64,000 nucleotides of DNA, from the NCBI GenBank assembly GCA_035222895.1, contig JAVYIG010007883.1, positions 31,998 through 95,997 of the forward strand. Reading direction: 5' to 3'. Positions 13,701 to 25,200 of this stretch are shown in pieces. Below the pieces are notes generated by a model, which worked only from the letters and a program-made list of their open reading frames with translations, was not told the DNA's origin and searched no databases. Both the position numbers and the translations under genes were made by a program. The DNA comes from Strongylocentrotus droebachiensis (lineage: Eukaryota; Echinodermata; Echinoidea; Camarodonta; Strongylocentrotidae). Each line of letters begins with the position of its first letter. Positions within the stretch are counted from its first letter, which is position 1.

Positions 13701-16251
13701 AATGCATTAATTTGCACAGACACACACATCCTGTTTTGCTAAAAACACATTTGCGAAAGAAAAACAAAATCTTGCATTATATAATTTCCCTTTCACGTTT
13801 ACCACGCCAGCATGCAGGGAATACTGATGAGATTCATGAGACAAGCTGCTTTATAATTGCCTCTTGTTTCTGTTCCCCATATTCTATTTATGACAAGTCT
13901 GGAGTTTGGGGATCTTGTTTCGCCGGCAAAAATAAAAAATGCAGGTGTCACATGACTCAGCGCGGGAGATAAACCTGGGGAGTCGTGTCTTATCTCCGCT
14001 ATTAAAAAAGAGCAAGAGATCGTCTATTCAGAGCCAGATGGGCATTGACTCAACATGTACGGTTAAAAAACATGTGTTAGCCTCCTTCTGGCTCCTAACA
14101 GACGAGATGATTGATGAGCAAGCAGTCCCTTGAGCAATTTTTTTGTTATGAAGTTGGAGTAAATATTCATTGGAGTCGAAATGCTAATTACCGCTGAGGG
14201 TTTTAGTATAGGAGATATATATCGCCTGGTAGACCCTCTTGATTCCCTTGATAGGAGGTGTTGTTTATGGTTTAGTTCCCCTGCAGTAGTGTCACACTTT
14301 TGCTGTGCCGATGCAGATCGCGATATGATCTCATGTACATCTATCCCAGGTAATAGCATCTCATCGTTTAAAGGAAAAAGAGCGTCAAATTTATAGCTTA
14401 TACCCTGGATCAACCCATATCTGTCCTTGTTTGAAACTGGATATGATGTATCTTTTTTTTTTCTTCAACATTAATTTTGACCCCTCTGCCTAGACAAATA
14501 GATCAGAGATTCAGATTGTTAGTTTTATTCCTCTACCACCATTTTTGATACGTCATGTTGTCATCTATCTATTTATCCCAGGTAATAGCATATTATACCC
14601 TGGATCAACCCATATCTGTCCTTGTTTGAAACTGGATATGATGTATCTTTTTTTTTCTTCAACATTAATTTTGACCCCTCTGCCTAGGCAAATAGATCAG
14701 AGATTCAGATTGTTAGTTTTATTCCTCTACCACCATTTTTGATACGTCATGTTGTCATCTATCTATTTATCCCAGGTAATAGCATATTATACCCTGGATC
14801 AACCCATATCTGTCCATGTTTGATACTGGAAATGATGTATCTTTTCTTTCTTTTTTTTTCACATTAAATTTGACCCCCTCTGCCTAGACAAAAAGATGAG
14901 AGATTGTAAGTTTTCTTCCTCTGCCACCATTTTTGATACATCATGTTATCATATTTTCTGTCTTGTTGCTCTACATATTGACTAAATTTGTATAAAATCT
15001 GAGGGTAATGTTTTGAATTGAAAATGACAGCTCTGACAGAGAGAATTAGAACTACAAATATGACCCTTGGAAGTTCTTAGAGGATAATTGGTTGTAGACT
15101 GACAGTGACAATTAATGGCCCAAAATAGGTTAATATTGTACCATCATTGTGTTTGATAGAGCAATATAAATGACAAGCCTCAGTGTTTGCTGATATTTAT
15201 CTTGTGTGTACAGGACTACAGGCACAGTTAAATTGTGTTTGTAAGAGAGGGAGAGATTTATGAAGAGAATCTGACAAAGATGAGCTGAGAGAGGCAGAGA
15301 GAAAAATAAAGAGAGAGAGAGAGATATGGGTGGAGAGAGGGAGAGAGAAAGTGAGAGTGACAGAGAGAGAGAGAGGGGAGAAAGAAAGAAGAAGAGAAAG
15401 GATAGAAAGAGAGAAAAGAACACTGAAAAGAACACTTTTTGAAAGTAATTGCAATCATCAAAAAATATTTAAATTACATTTACCCAGCAATAATTTGATA
15501 ATTATATATAAACCACATGATTTGTGAACTAAAGCATTGCTCTGTCCAATTTTGTATTCCCACTCATTCAATTTCATGATAATTCTGTTTGTAAACAATT
15601 GAACCATGTATATATATATATATGTGAAAATTATTTTCATTCATTTCATTTGTACAATGTGATTCGTTAAATTGCCACGAGTTGTGAATAGTCCAAAAAT
15701 TAGGGCTGGCAGCCATCTCTCTGTAAAGACAACCTGTCTATAGGGGTCACCCATATTGCCACAACCTAAAAGGATATGTATGTTGAAGAACCTGTCTAGA
15801 GAGGCCACCTGTCTACATTGGCTAGTTATTCCTGTTTCCTTTGATAGACAGGTTTGACTTGATAACAATCTACATCAGTCAGAATTTCACTCATTCTTTT
15901 CCCTTTTTATTTTCACTCCTCTTTAGGGAGCATCCCAATGAAAAGGTGCCTTACCACTACTACGACCCCTCCTCCAAGCCCGAGTGCACGTACTACCACA
16001 CGAGCGAGGTCAGGCTGACGAGCGGTCATCTCTTCATCACGGAGAAAGCGGTATTCGCCCGCTGGTCAAACATCTACAACATCCACTTCCATTACCCGTA
16101 CTGGGAACCGCGGCCGTACAGCGTCAGCGACACGCTTAGAACTCCTTTCCTCTTGCGCTACCATATAGCCAACAACAGACTCTTTGCAAAGTATCCCTAC
16201 TGGAAGCTCTACTTCCACTTTGCCGGAATATTTTACCCCCTGGTGCATTGA
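4349..16251 (+). CDS. ST6GalNAc-type sialyltransferase (GT29), 5'-partial, three exons
   Basis: The exons are 4349-4770, 11651-11758 and 15927-16251, with clean AG and GT junctions. They join to 855 nt, or 284 codons plus stop; both introns are phase 2. The family transfers sialic acid from CMP-sialic acid to glycans in the Golgi lumen. Exon 1 carries the L-motif (CAIVSSSGQLLGRG through DNNECVIRMNDAP and DVGTRTSVRVIGH). Exon 2 carries the S-motif (LSTGWYTMLLAMDVCDEINV). Exon 3 carries motif III (YHYYDP) and the VS motif (H-x4-E in GHLFITEKAVF). The spacing and YHYYDP favour the ST6GalNAc 3/5/6 group over ST3 or ST8. The cytosolic tail and anchor are missing, presumably on an exon left of the window. 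Oddity: about 40 aromatic-rich residues follow the usual end of the fold. Confidence 0.9.
5259..5386. mobile_element. Small foldback with GGGCATTAGTAA ends
   Basis: Left GGGCATTAGTAA...AATTACCCACAC and right GTGTGGGTAATTCTTATTAATGCCC form inverted arms around a GC-richer centre. This is a MITE-like element of about 128 bp. Confidence 0.6.
5601..5726. mobile_element. Foldback MITE, 126 bp
   Basis: GACCGTTTCTCAAAACCGT on the left is mirrored by ACGGTTTTGAGAAAATGGCC on the right. The arms continue through TAAGTCTAA and TGGACATCCCAT, so nearly the whole element folds on itself. Confidence 0.65.
7172..7475. mobile_element. TIR element with TAATATGCTGGCTGAT termini
   Basis: Inverted arms of about 70 bp: left ATAATATGCTGGCTGATAA through GTTAATCACAAGAAGAGG, right complement ending TTATCAGCCAGCATATTAT. 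A second, diverged palindromic copy follows directly at about 7476-7735 and repeats TAACTCTTTAAAATAGTAATG and TCAGCCACCATATAATAATC-type blocks. There is no coding capacity. Confidence 0.65.
8276..9240. repeat. Six-unit satellite, about 160-170 bp period, with hairpin
   Basis: Units begin CATGGATGTRCCATGGAGG at 8276, 8447, 8606, 8772, 8942 and 9104; the last is incomplete. Each full unit carries TTTAGAGC.AGAAGGTTTTTA, a TAAATAGCTCTGTAGTA block and the hairpin CATGGACCTAC-TTCGTA-GTAGGTCCATG (first copy 8397-8424). Short frames predicted across it are repeat artefacts. Confidence 0.9.
9485..9665. repeat. Degenerate minisatellite (TTTGACAATGCCTGAAATTA)
   Basis: At least six diverged copies of a unit of about 30-35 bp built on CAGGTTTGACAATGCCTGAA with ATTATT spacers. 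Confidence 0.65.
10212..10378 (+). mobile_element. 5'-truncated tRNA-type SINE
   Basis: It begins within the SINE body (GGGTACCTGGCAGGAATTAA), runs through CAGCGCCAGGAGCGTCAC and TGTGCGCTATATAAGAA and ends in (ATT)n. It matches the minus-strand copy at 38399-38684 but lacks the tRNA-like head. Confidence 0.8.
10700..10990 (-). mobile_element. SINE copy, long-body subtype, diverged
   Basis: Read on the minus strand it matches the body of the full copy at 42567-42905: TATCTGTAAAGCACTTTA, a CCAGAGAGTGGAGATGG-like block, and GGCAATGTCATTACTCTACA near the head side. The ATAAATAAATA-rich side is at the left end. Confidence 0.65.
11651..11758 (+). CDS. Sialyltransferase exon with S-motif
   Basis: Acceptor TTACAG|G and donor AA|GTAAGT. 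The exon completes an Arg codon from the previous exon and leaves two bases for a Lys codon. It encodes RQARTWLSTGWYTMLLAMD and then VCDEINVYGMVSEDYC, the small sialyl motif with its conserved Cys, which in this family pairs with the L-motif Cys. Confidence 0.9.
11990..12214 (+). repeat. Interspersed repeat with internal 69-bp duplication
   Basis: The segment GCTGGCAAGCTCTCATGTCA ... TTTATACAACATTTCTTGAC occurs twice, starting at 12081 and 12150 (period 69). The left part (TCTAGTCTGAATGTTGTAC and CTGGGCGGGGCTTA) matches 13445-13580 in inverted orientation. Confidence 0.75.
12588..12800. repeat. CT-rich low-complexity tract
   Basis: Almost pure pyrimidine with (CT)n and CCCT runs. The Ser/Leu-rich open frames across it are composition artefacts. 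Confidence 0.85.
13445..13580 (-). repeat. Inverted copy of the 11990 repeat
   Basis: Its reverse complement contains TCTAGTCTGAATGTTATATC, ACTGGGTGGGGCTTTCCC and GTCAACTGACC in the same order as 11990-12130, about 1.4 kb away on the opposite strand. Confidence 0.7.
14346..14960 (+). repeat. Three-copy tandem repeat, about 195-bp unit
   Basis: TACCCTGGATCAACCCATAT recurs at 14401, 14596 and 14790. Copies 1 and 2 are almost identical, while copy 3 is more diverged. Each unit includes GACCCCTCTGCCTAG and CACCATTTTTGATACRTCATG. Confidence 0.85.
15245..15420. repeat. GA-rich tract
   Basis: Purine-rich run of (GA)n with GGGAGA interruptions, about 500 bp upstream of the last sialyltransferase exon. 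The open frames here reflect composition only. Confidence 0.85.
15927..16251 (+). CDS. Sialyltransferase last exon (motif III, VS motif, C-terminus)
   Basis: Acceptor CTTTAG|G. The exon reads KEHPNEKVPYHYYDPSSKPE, then GHLFITEKAVF and NIHFHYPYW, and ends with stop TGA at 16249-16251. Base composition is clearly GC-richer than the flanks, as expected of coding sequence. Confidence 0.9.
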
Positions 16252-16952
16252 TGCTGGGGGGCTATTGTAGATAGCGTATTTCTTGTCGTCATCATGTTCT
16301 TGTCGCTGTCATCGTATGGATTTTTTTTTCATCGTGACCGTGTTGTTAATGTTGCTTGTTTGGATGACGCTTGCATGCAGGAGTCATTCTTCGGACACGT
16401 CGATGGATGTGATATGAAGTGAATTTACATGATATTAATGGAAAGGAAGGGAAAGAGGAGGAGAGCAAGGGAAAGAAGGAAGGAAAGGAAAGGAAGTATG
16501 CTTGGAAGCATACAATCAGCACGGTGAATAAGGTAGATGTTTCTTGCAAGAAAGAAAGATTTACTCATTCATCTAAAAGTTACAATGATGGGTTCTCAAG
16601 AAACCAGGAGGACTTCACTCAAGTAGGATCTGCTTCATTGTACGACCCATCGTCACATGATCTACACCCTGACCTGTGATTGGTTGAACACGGGAAGCTC
16701 TTCGGCCCTTCCAGATTTCACCATGAGCGTCAAAAATGCTACTTAACTCCTTCTACCGTCGTACATGCACATGTAACATTCTCATTGCAGTGCTGGTTGT
16801 GACAGTCAATTATTGAAATGGTTCCCTTGGAAATGCCATGATTAATGTGAAGGGTTTGTGTTTACCAGTGTAATGCTTTTCTTATAATGATTTACAACTG
16901 ACATTTACAGCAGGATGGTGATATATTTTGTAACACTCCAAGGTATACTAAT

Positions 16953-17144
16953 GAAGGCTCGTTCAGATATGGCAAGGTAAACTGCCACAATTTTTGTGGC
17001 ATATAAAACGAATGGCAACCGCGTGCAACAAAGGACTTGCACGTATTTACCAAGTTTTTTTGTTATGAAGCGTATAACACTTTACGTCATCTTTATAAAA
17101 AAAAAAAACTGTGGTTTTGCCATGTCATATCTGAACAAGCCTCA
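16953..17144. mobile_element. MITE with GGCTYGTTCAGATATG ends
   Basis: GAAGGCTCGTTCAGATATGG on the left is mirrored by CATATCTGAACAAGCCTC on the right; inner arms ACTGCCACA and CTGTGGTTTTGCCA extend the pairing. About 190 bp with no coding signal. Confidence 0.65.
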
Positions 17145-17867
17145 AAGGTGAACAAAAATTGTTTTGGGTCGAATTTAAGGTTTGTACTGAAAATCTTGAC
17201 TGGAATATTGGTATATAAAAAGTATGTTTTTCATTTTGGACTCATGTTTCTCACAATCATATTTGCAATCTTGCATTTCACTTCATGCTTCCTGAAATTG
17301 AGCCTCGTGAGAAAGCGAAATTGATATTCAGAAAGCAAACAACCTCTTTAAGGACACATGGATGAATCAAGACGGGAGGATAAGGGCTATTTTTTTGTAT
17401 ACCTCCTGCAAGCAATGCAATGCTGGGCGTTGCTTATCTGTATAAAATGTGTGTGTATCAGTATAGGGCTCTCTTTCCTTTGATTTGGCAATGAAGGCAT
17501 CGTACTGAGGCCTGAGTCAATTATTTCCTCTTTCTAGAAACCTTGTTTTTAAATTATCTAGCCAAGATGTGAATAATTAGTCATTCTAAATCAGAGTTGT
17601 ACATTTGTTTGTCCCTCTGAACGGGACAGCTAGTGTGAAATCGATGTCTGTGATTGATTCCGTGTTAGTGTCATGAGAGGGTGTGTGAGTGAGTCATAGA
17701 TGTGAGCTAGTTAGTACAAGGTCCGACAAATCCTCGTCAGACGACGACGCGTTGATTAAATATAGACTAGAGGCAAGGATATGTTATCATCAGCGATTTC
17801 TGATTACATATACCGGTATCTACAAGCTCATGTGATGTTTATATAAGAGTTGAGTATTCATTCATTA

Positions 17868-18000
17868 GACCCCAGTCACATTGCCTACTTGTTCCCGAAC
17901 CGACCAACTCTTGACTATGTGTCGTGATGTAATTTCCTGTGTGACGTGTTGTCAGTCTGGCGTTCGTCTCGTTTGGTGAGACTGAGGTGAAAGGCTGACC
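17868..18000. repeat. Possible fragment of a GTCACA-ended element
   Basis: It starts GACCCCAGTCACATTGCC, resembling the ends of the elements at 1275, 41944 and 48182. No second terminus was found. Confidence 0.25.
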
Positions 18001-19362
18001 GAGTGCCATACCTGCAAAATTTGAATGATGTTTAGGGTCATATTTTATCTTTTTTAATTAATCTTGTCATGAATATTGATATTTGGGGTTTGGGCATTGA
18101 TTTTTTAATTATGATGATATTGGTGCCATGTCATTTAGATCTAAGATAACTAGACTACGATCCGTGGAAGAATTGTCTAAACGTACCCAGAATATTCACA
18201 AATTGTACAGCATTTAAATTCATGTTTTTGATAATTGATTTTATTCGCATGGCTGAGGGGAGGATACTCGAGAGGGAAAAAAAAGCACATGGTTTGCAAT
18301 TGAAGATCTGTAAGCACCCAAGTATAAGTTAATCAGATTTTTTTTTCTTTCTTTTTGATCAGGTGTGAAATCTTTCTCATTACAAAAGCCTTTTGAATGA
18401 ATTTCAAATTTAGCCATAGAAATAAATAATCAGAGGGATGGAAAAATTAATTCAGATATTGTTTAAAATAATCGGAACACCAAATTCCAAAATAATACCT
18501 ACTTTCCATTGCCTTTAAACTTCGATAAAAACAGCCCTTGTAAACATGCTCGCTCAAAAGTATTTGTCTCAACTTTTGATGAAGGCTTTTTATAAAAATC
18601 ACAGAAATACAGATGGCTGTCTATCATTCAGCGCTAAATTGGGAATGAATACGGTTTAAGAAACAGCTGATGGATAAATCATAATGTGAGGGTGGAGTTC
18701 TGACTTCCTTCTTTGAAATATTGATTTACTCAGACCAACCATACTCTCTTATTTATCTCCTTTCATTTGAAAAAAAATGTGCTTGTATTCATTTTTCTTT
18801 TGTGTCTGTCCTTAGACAGAATATTTAAATTATGAACTTTTTTTTGCTTGCTCTTTTGCATTGAATGTTATCTTTGTTTACCTTTTCTCAAACATTTTTT
18901 TGTACCCATTTTAACATTTCATCCTTGTCTATTCCCTTGAAGTTAATAAGGATTCGATCATTCAAAGGTATATGCCTGCATATTTATTTCCCGATGAAAT
19001 TTGATCATATTGTCAAAAGAAAATTGGCTTGAAATATCTTAAAAGGATGTATATTGTTGATCAGAGATTTGTTGTTGTTGTGAATATGACAGATATGCCC
19101 GTTGTGAAATGCACCCATTATTTATACGTAACCGAAAAGAGTAGATTACAACTAAATAAGCTTTAACAAAAAAATGTACATGTATTTTATCGTAGAATTG
19201 GTAAGTGGTGGAATTTGTATCAAATAGAACATTAGACAGAGCCAGTTTGATATCATATAACATCATTATTCATTAAATCATCTGTGATCAGCTTAAAGCC
19301 TCGCTAAATTGTCGGGAGCTCCATAAATTTGATGGCAAAATTTTACCTAAATTGTATTAATA

Positions 19363-19580
19363 TGATGTGAAAGGGGATGTCATTTAACACACACTTCTGC
19401 AAGGATCTCCACAAAATGTGTTTGAAGATGAATATTGATGAAATAATACAAAATTGAGGTTTTTCTGTGTAGAACAGTAAACCCAAATATGGTATTCTGT
19501 CATCAATATTCATCTTCAAACAAATTTGTTTTGAGAATTCTTGTAGAAGTGCGTGTTTAATGTTAAACCCTTTCACATCA
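19363..19580. mobile_element. MITE, TGATGTGAAAGGG ends
   Basis: The left TGATGTGAAAGGG and right CCCTTTCACATCA are inverted repeats. The arms continue through ATTTAACACACACTTCT and TGTTTGAAGATGAATATTGA with their complements, so the 218-bp element is nearly a full foldback. Confidence 0.7.
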
Positions 19581-21290
19581 TTGTTCAATTTAAGTTAATT
19601 TTTGCAAAAAGGTTTTGGGCAAATTTTGGGCTCCCAACACTTTATTAGAGGGACTTTAAACTGCATACATGATGGTTTGGCATTATTGAATTGGTCATTG
19701 CTTCATTATGGTCAAGAATCACTATATAATGTGGGACTGAAAAAGCACAATTGGACAGTGCACGTTCCGGGTCAATATATATATTACACTATTATACAGG
19801 AGATAGTAAAGTTTACAGTGTGTATACATTTAATTTGAACTACCGGTAAATGGGAAGTTGGTCTAATTCATATTCTAGCTTGCAAAGTATTTTTCACTAG
19901 CTCTATATTGTGCAGGAGAAAGCAGAGCTTTGAAGCGGGTATAGTTTGAACCAACTGTCATCGCAAAGCATTGGGGGAGTCGTTATTATCCATTTTCTAC
20001 CTTACACAATATTATGGACCAGCAGTATTACTATTACACATGAGATAGTATTAAAAGTGTGTGTAGTTTGAACCATGGGTCATATCTAAGTATTTGGCGA
20101 GTTGGCCTCATTAATTTCTGGCATATATGGTATCTCGGCCTAGCCCTTACATTATGCTAGCTTTAAGATCAAGACATTTGATGGGCCGACTGAGGAAGCC
20201 ATGTTGGTTTCCAACAGGAAAGACTAGCGTATAGTCATGAAAACCTCTCCGTCAGTCAATGATGCAGATAGCTCTCAGCCGATTTAACAATAACCATGGT
20301 AACGGGCTGCTGTTGCCCCAGGTGAAGAATAGAGTCATGTTGATTTCTGTGTCAGGCGATAGAGCACTCCCTGCACTGCTTACTTATGTATTATCCACAA
20401 TGGCTGTCTGGCTGATGGTGACAACTGACATCCGGTGTTAATTACATGTACATGGTTAAGTACACGTGGAGGTCAAAATATGATTTAAGGAGCTCTTGAA
20501 GTAGGGTACTCGGTCAGGCTGATTTGTGGTCGCGGTGGAAAATTAAATCCTTAACTTGTTACCTCTATGCTCCTGAATTGGATAGATTTTCTGAATATTT
20601 ACTTGAAAGCTAGAGAAAAAGATGAATTAAAATCACTGACCTCATCACTGGACATTAGTTACCATCACTACATTTTTAATCAAAATAATCCATCTTTTCT
20701 ATGATTTTCATCAAATTTTAGGCAGTATTCCAGTGTGGTGCATATAAAATAGATTTTTTAATTTCCAGAATAACACAAGGGTCTGTATCTTCCACTGACC
20801 TCTATCATGGCAGTTTAACCATTGTATTTTTAAGTTAATTCACATAGCATTTTGAATCACGAGTACACAGCATGTCATTATTTTAAAAGACTATTCTGGG
20901 GTTATTCTGTATTCATATCATATAACATCATGTGAATACTGTCTTTCAGCATACATGATACATGCAGGAGATCTACATAAAAAAAAAAACACATTGTGAA
21001 GCTATCCCTTTCTAGATACTGTACACCATCTCAGCACAAGGTGGCGCTGTTCCACTTGTCCCCAAATAATTTTTGTTTTCCTGCTGTTCATTGAAGAAAC
21101 TGCATTGTGAACCATCTGTGATTGCTTGACAGTTACAACATAATCTACTTAGATTCAGATGGGTGCTATTTCATGTTTTAAAAAAATAGAATAATGCACT
21201 TGCAGTATTATTGTTCTTTGGCTCTTAGCATAAGCCATTATCTATCAATTTGATGAACCTTTGCCTTGTATGTTATATACCTTGTGTCAC

Positions 21291-21457
21291 CTGGGACCTG
21301 TTGCATAAAACTTACCATTAATGGTAACTCTGCCATCAATGCTTAGTAAATACCATTTTAACATTGCTCAACAGCCAATCAAAATCAAGTATTCCATGGA
21401 AGTTACCATTGTTGGCAAAGTAACCATCAGTGATAAGTTTTATGCAACGGGACCCCA
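21291..21457. mobile_element. MITE, CTGGGACCTGTTGCATAAAA ends
   Basis: CTGGGACCTGTTGCATAAAA is mirrored by TTTTATGCAACGGGACCCCAG minus one base; inner arms contain CTTACCATTAATGGTAAC. A related, right-truncated copy lies at 45551-45680 in a K2P intron. Confidence 0.75.
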
Positions 21458-23057
21458 GATCTTATTATTATATCATTTTTATTGATTTCTTCTCTTTGTT
21501 TTTTTTTGCGCATTTATCATCCATATAATCACTTACCGTACCTATAAAACACTTGGGAGTAGTCATATATGTAATGAAAAATGTACTACATTAGCGACGT
21601 TATTTTGACTACATTCCGCCCTATATCTATTTATTGTGTTATTAATTTTACTACTGGTACTTGTTATTCTCCTATTTATGATATGTTTACCCCGCATGCT
21701 GAAAGTACATATTCGTGTCAACATATTATAGATACCGGTACTCTAAAATTGGCATCATTGAGTCTTGTATGCATGTTGTAGCCTACTGGTAGGGAGCTTG
21801 TAGAAGTGTTGCACTTTTATTAAAGTGGATACACTGAAATAATATGTGAAAGTCCTTGTTATTTCTGAAATAATATCAGCATTCATATTATGATGATGTG
21901 CTTTTGCCATCCAGTTTGTATATTACCGAGGCTCACCAATCTTGTGATTACCACAAGTATGAAAGGTAAGGAAGAAGAAAATATATTAATCTGCGACTTA
22001 TTTTGTCACAACTTCTGTCTATGATGGTCCAAAGATTGTCCGTGTGTGTGCGCTAGAGACTATGACATGATGCACTGTAGGTTAAGACATAAATCATTGA
22101 GTATTTGTAGGGATAGTTATTTACTATTGCACTCTCTCTTTTGTTGTTGTTGTTTGCCTATTCTTTTTTCCTGTGGGGAGTCTGAAGGAGAAGGAAAAGG
22201 GAATATACTAAAGATGTTTGTTTAGGAGATCTCTGTGTTTCTATAATTATATGATTGTTATATTGGTTACAACTTCCTTTGAGTCAAGTCATTTGATTTC
22301 AATTCAAATTATATCTTTTTAAAATTCTTGACCATTTTTATCATTTTGCATGTAATTATTGTTATGTTTGTCTGGAAGATTTTTACTAACTGTTTTCATG
22401 AAATTAGAAAATTAAGGTTTTGAGTATGGGATACCGAAATCGCAAAATTTGGGTTTTGAGCATGCAGGGAAACCATGATCAGTTTTGAGTTTTCTTGATT
22501 ATGCCATCATTCAACTTGAGAATTGACTTTTATTTATTTGTTTTTCACAAAAGGGCGTAAGAGTATTAGTAACATACTAACAAGTCGTGTTTGGTTGAAA
22601 AAATAGTATCTCGCACTGATAAGGTATTTTAATTGGATAATTTCCTCATAATTAACAAGAGTTATGGTCATGCAGTGAAGTGCATTCTGATACTCATCTT
22701 ATAGGTTCATTTCAAAAGTAAATTTCTTTTTGATACAATTTCTCCGGTCTGTGATAACCATTACTTAATTTGAGTTCAACATATGTTGCCAATTTGATAG
22801 CTTTGGATTACCACAATTCCTTTATTTAAAACAAATTAAAAAATGCTGTCTTTTGGATAAATGTATACCTTGATTTTGGGAATGAATTTTTCTCAAATGA
22901 GAGTCATGAAACAAAGCTGTTCATTGACAGATACTGGTATCAGATCTTCATATATGGTACTACTGTATAGTGCTTGACTTGACATAGTACTACACAGTCT
23001 TAATTTATTGGAAGTTAGGGGGGGGGGGGTAAAAGAGATTGAGTATGTATGTGTGTT

Positions 23058-23197
23058 TTGTCTTATAATTGATTGCAACTTGAAATCAATCAAAACTCTG
23101 TACTAAAGAGATGAGGGTTACTTGGTTTGCAATTGATTGGAGGTCTTGTACTCAATCTAGAGTCATTAATTGCAACTCTTTTATAAGACAAGGCCCC
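23058..23197. mobile_element. MITE, GGGGCCTTGTCTTATAAAA family
   Basis: On the minus strand the right end reads GGGGCCTTGTCTTATAAAAG then AGTTGCAATTAATGACT; the left arm TTGTCTTATAATTGATTGCA mirrors it. It is the same family as 47661-47814. It follows a poly-G run at 23018-23027. Confidence 0.65.
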
Positions 23198-24410
23198 GAT
23201 TTATGAACGACTCGCTTATTACCATCCAACCACACATCGCATAATTGCTTTGTATTTTTATTAAAACTTACCTGCAGCAAGTTTAATTGGAGACATTCCT
23301 GTGAATAAATCTAGTGTGTGTTGTGCATGTATTGATCGGGAAAGACAAGTTCTAATTCATGTTTTTTTCTTGAATGCCTATTTAATATTTATGATACCCC
23401 ACCTAAATACAACATTTGTACACATTTCCACTTTTCTATAGAAGTAAGCAATCTTGTTGAAGTGGTTTTAGGTAGTATAAGATATCATTTCAGACTGTTG
23501 ATTGATCATCATTATTTTGTGGTATTTGATTGGCAGGGATCCTGTCAATTTTTGTAATGGTATGGTAACAAATAATCATTAATTCTGGGCAAGACTCCAT
23601 GAAGTCTGTGTAATTTCTTAAAGAGCTCCCTCTATCGCCCAGTGACAGAGGTGTTGAGAATTGAGAATGGTGTATACTGTATAGATATCGATATCCATCT
23701 CTTGTATAATGTACATAATTCCTCCCTTTTTCTTCAAAGATGATAAGAATGTAATTGTGATTATGAATTTCATGACAATATGGATGTAAAAATGATCATA
23801 TGTGCATCAATTTGTTGGGTAAATTTTCTCATTTTGTCTGTGTTTAAATTGGTCACGTAATATGTGCACCATTTGTTATTGCATATATGCCATTGCAAGA
23901 TGAATTATGTGTCGGTGCTGTGGTCAGCAAATGTTTGTCTGTTTGGAAATTGAGCCATTGTTTTTTGTCCCTTTTCCTTGCTAACCTTTGAATTTCAAAT
24001 TGATTTTTTTTTTTGCAATTTGTATATTTATGAACTGTACTTTTGAGCAGGCTGAAAATATTGCTAATTCGGACAAGAATCTTATAGTGGCAGATTTTAT
24101 TTATGATTGCTATTTAGAGGGTTTTTTTTTTTTATGTGGTTATTTTTTAGTTTCAGAAAGCATTGACTGCCATACTTGCTTTCTTGCATTTTGGCAACAA
24201 TTAAATAATAATTTCTTCTATTGACAATTGCAGAGACAGGATGAAGTATTACTTTTTTTTTAAATGTGACTTATTTTTGTGATATTATGACTTCTGTCGT
24301 GCTGCTATTTGTTCTGTATCTCACTCTTCAAAATTGTTCAAGCTATGTTTGACTGTTAAGTAACATTTCACGTCCACGACTGGTCAGTTTGCGAACAGTA
24401 CCAGTGTCGA

Positions 24411-24428
24411 CACACACACACACACACA
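24411..24428. repeat. (CA)n microsatellite
   Basis: Short perfect CA dinucleotide run. Confidence 0.9.
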
Positions 24429-24709
24429 ATTCAAATTCAAACCATGCATTGTAGCTTTACACTTTCCTATGTAGCATTTTTAAGAAAGAAAGTTTGTAGT
24501 TATTGCAAAATGTACGATTGCACTAGGCTAGTGGCCAAGGGAGCTACTTAATGGATGAATTTCCCTTTTTTTTTAAATTGAAGAAAAGCAGTGTTATCAA
24601 TTTGATTGGTTGGAGTGGGATTATACTCGGCCATGATTTGAATAAAAAAAAGTATGTATCCTCAACTATGCTGTGTTTCTTGTCTTTCTTAATTAGTGTG
24701 TATAAATAT

Positions 24710-25200
24710 TTATTCCAATAATGCTGAGAGATAGATAGATCATGGACGCTTTTGTATAAATTTTTAAACAGGTATGTATTGGAGTGAGTTTGGAGAATGA
24801 GAGTTGTAGACTAGGGTGTGGGAGAGATTGAGGGCTCATATTATTGTTGAGAGGGTAGGAAAATGGCGATATTACCCATATGTATCAGAATTAAATTTTA
24901 TTTCAGTAATGTTGAGAGATGGATCATGGGCGCTTTTATATAAATGTTGACACATGTATGAGAGTTGTAGACTAGCCTCCATTGACTATTATTGAGGGAA
25001 GAGGCACTTTATTATCAGTCCAGGATTGGGATGGGTGTACTGTGGGAGAGATTGAGGGTTTATATTTTTGTTGAGATTACGATATTACCCATATGTATCA
25101 TAATTCATTTTTATTTAAGTAATGTTGAGAGATGGATCATGAATGCATTTTTTAATAAATTTTGATCCACAGGTATGTATGTATGTATTTGAGTCAAGAA
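24710..25200 (+). repeat. Three diverged direct repeats (TAATGYTGAGAGATRGATCATG)
   Basis: Copies begin near 24718, 24906 and 25120. They share TGAGAGATGGATCATG, GAGATTGAGGG and GATATTACCCATATGTATCA. The spacing is uneven (about 188 and 214 bp). Confidence 0.65.

Larger units (their letters stand above)
11759..15926 (+). other. Sialyltransferase intron, about 4.2 kb
   Basis: Intron between the S-motif and VS-motif exons. It contains an inverted pair of a 130-bp repeat, CT-rich tracts and a 195-bp tandem repeat, listed separately. Confidence 0.75.

Noticed and set aside
14063..14413. 116-codon minus-strand frame and its overlapping plus-strand frame
   Set aside because: No recognisable family, no exon junction support, and part of it lies in the 195-bp tandem repeat.
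20259..20441. 60-codon frame with a hydrophobic stretch
   Set aside because: No motif, no neighbouring exon and no repeat of the pattern elsewhere; judged chance.
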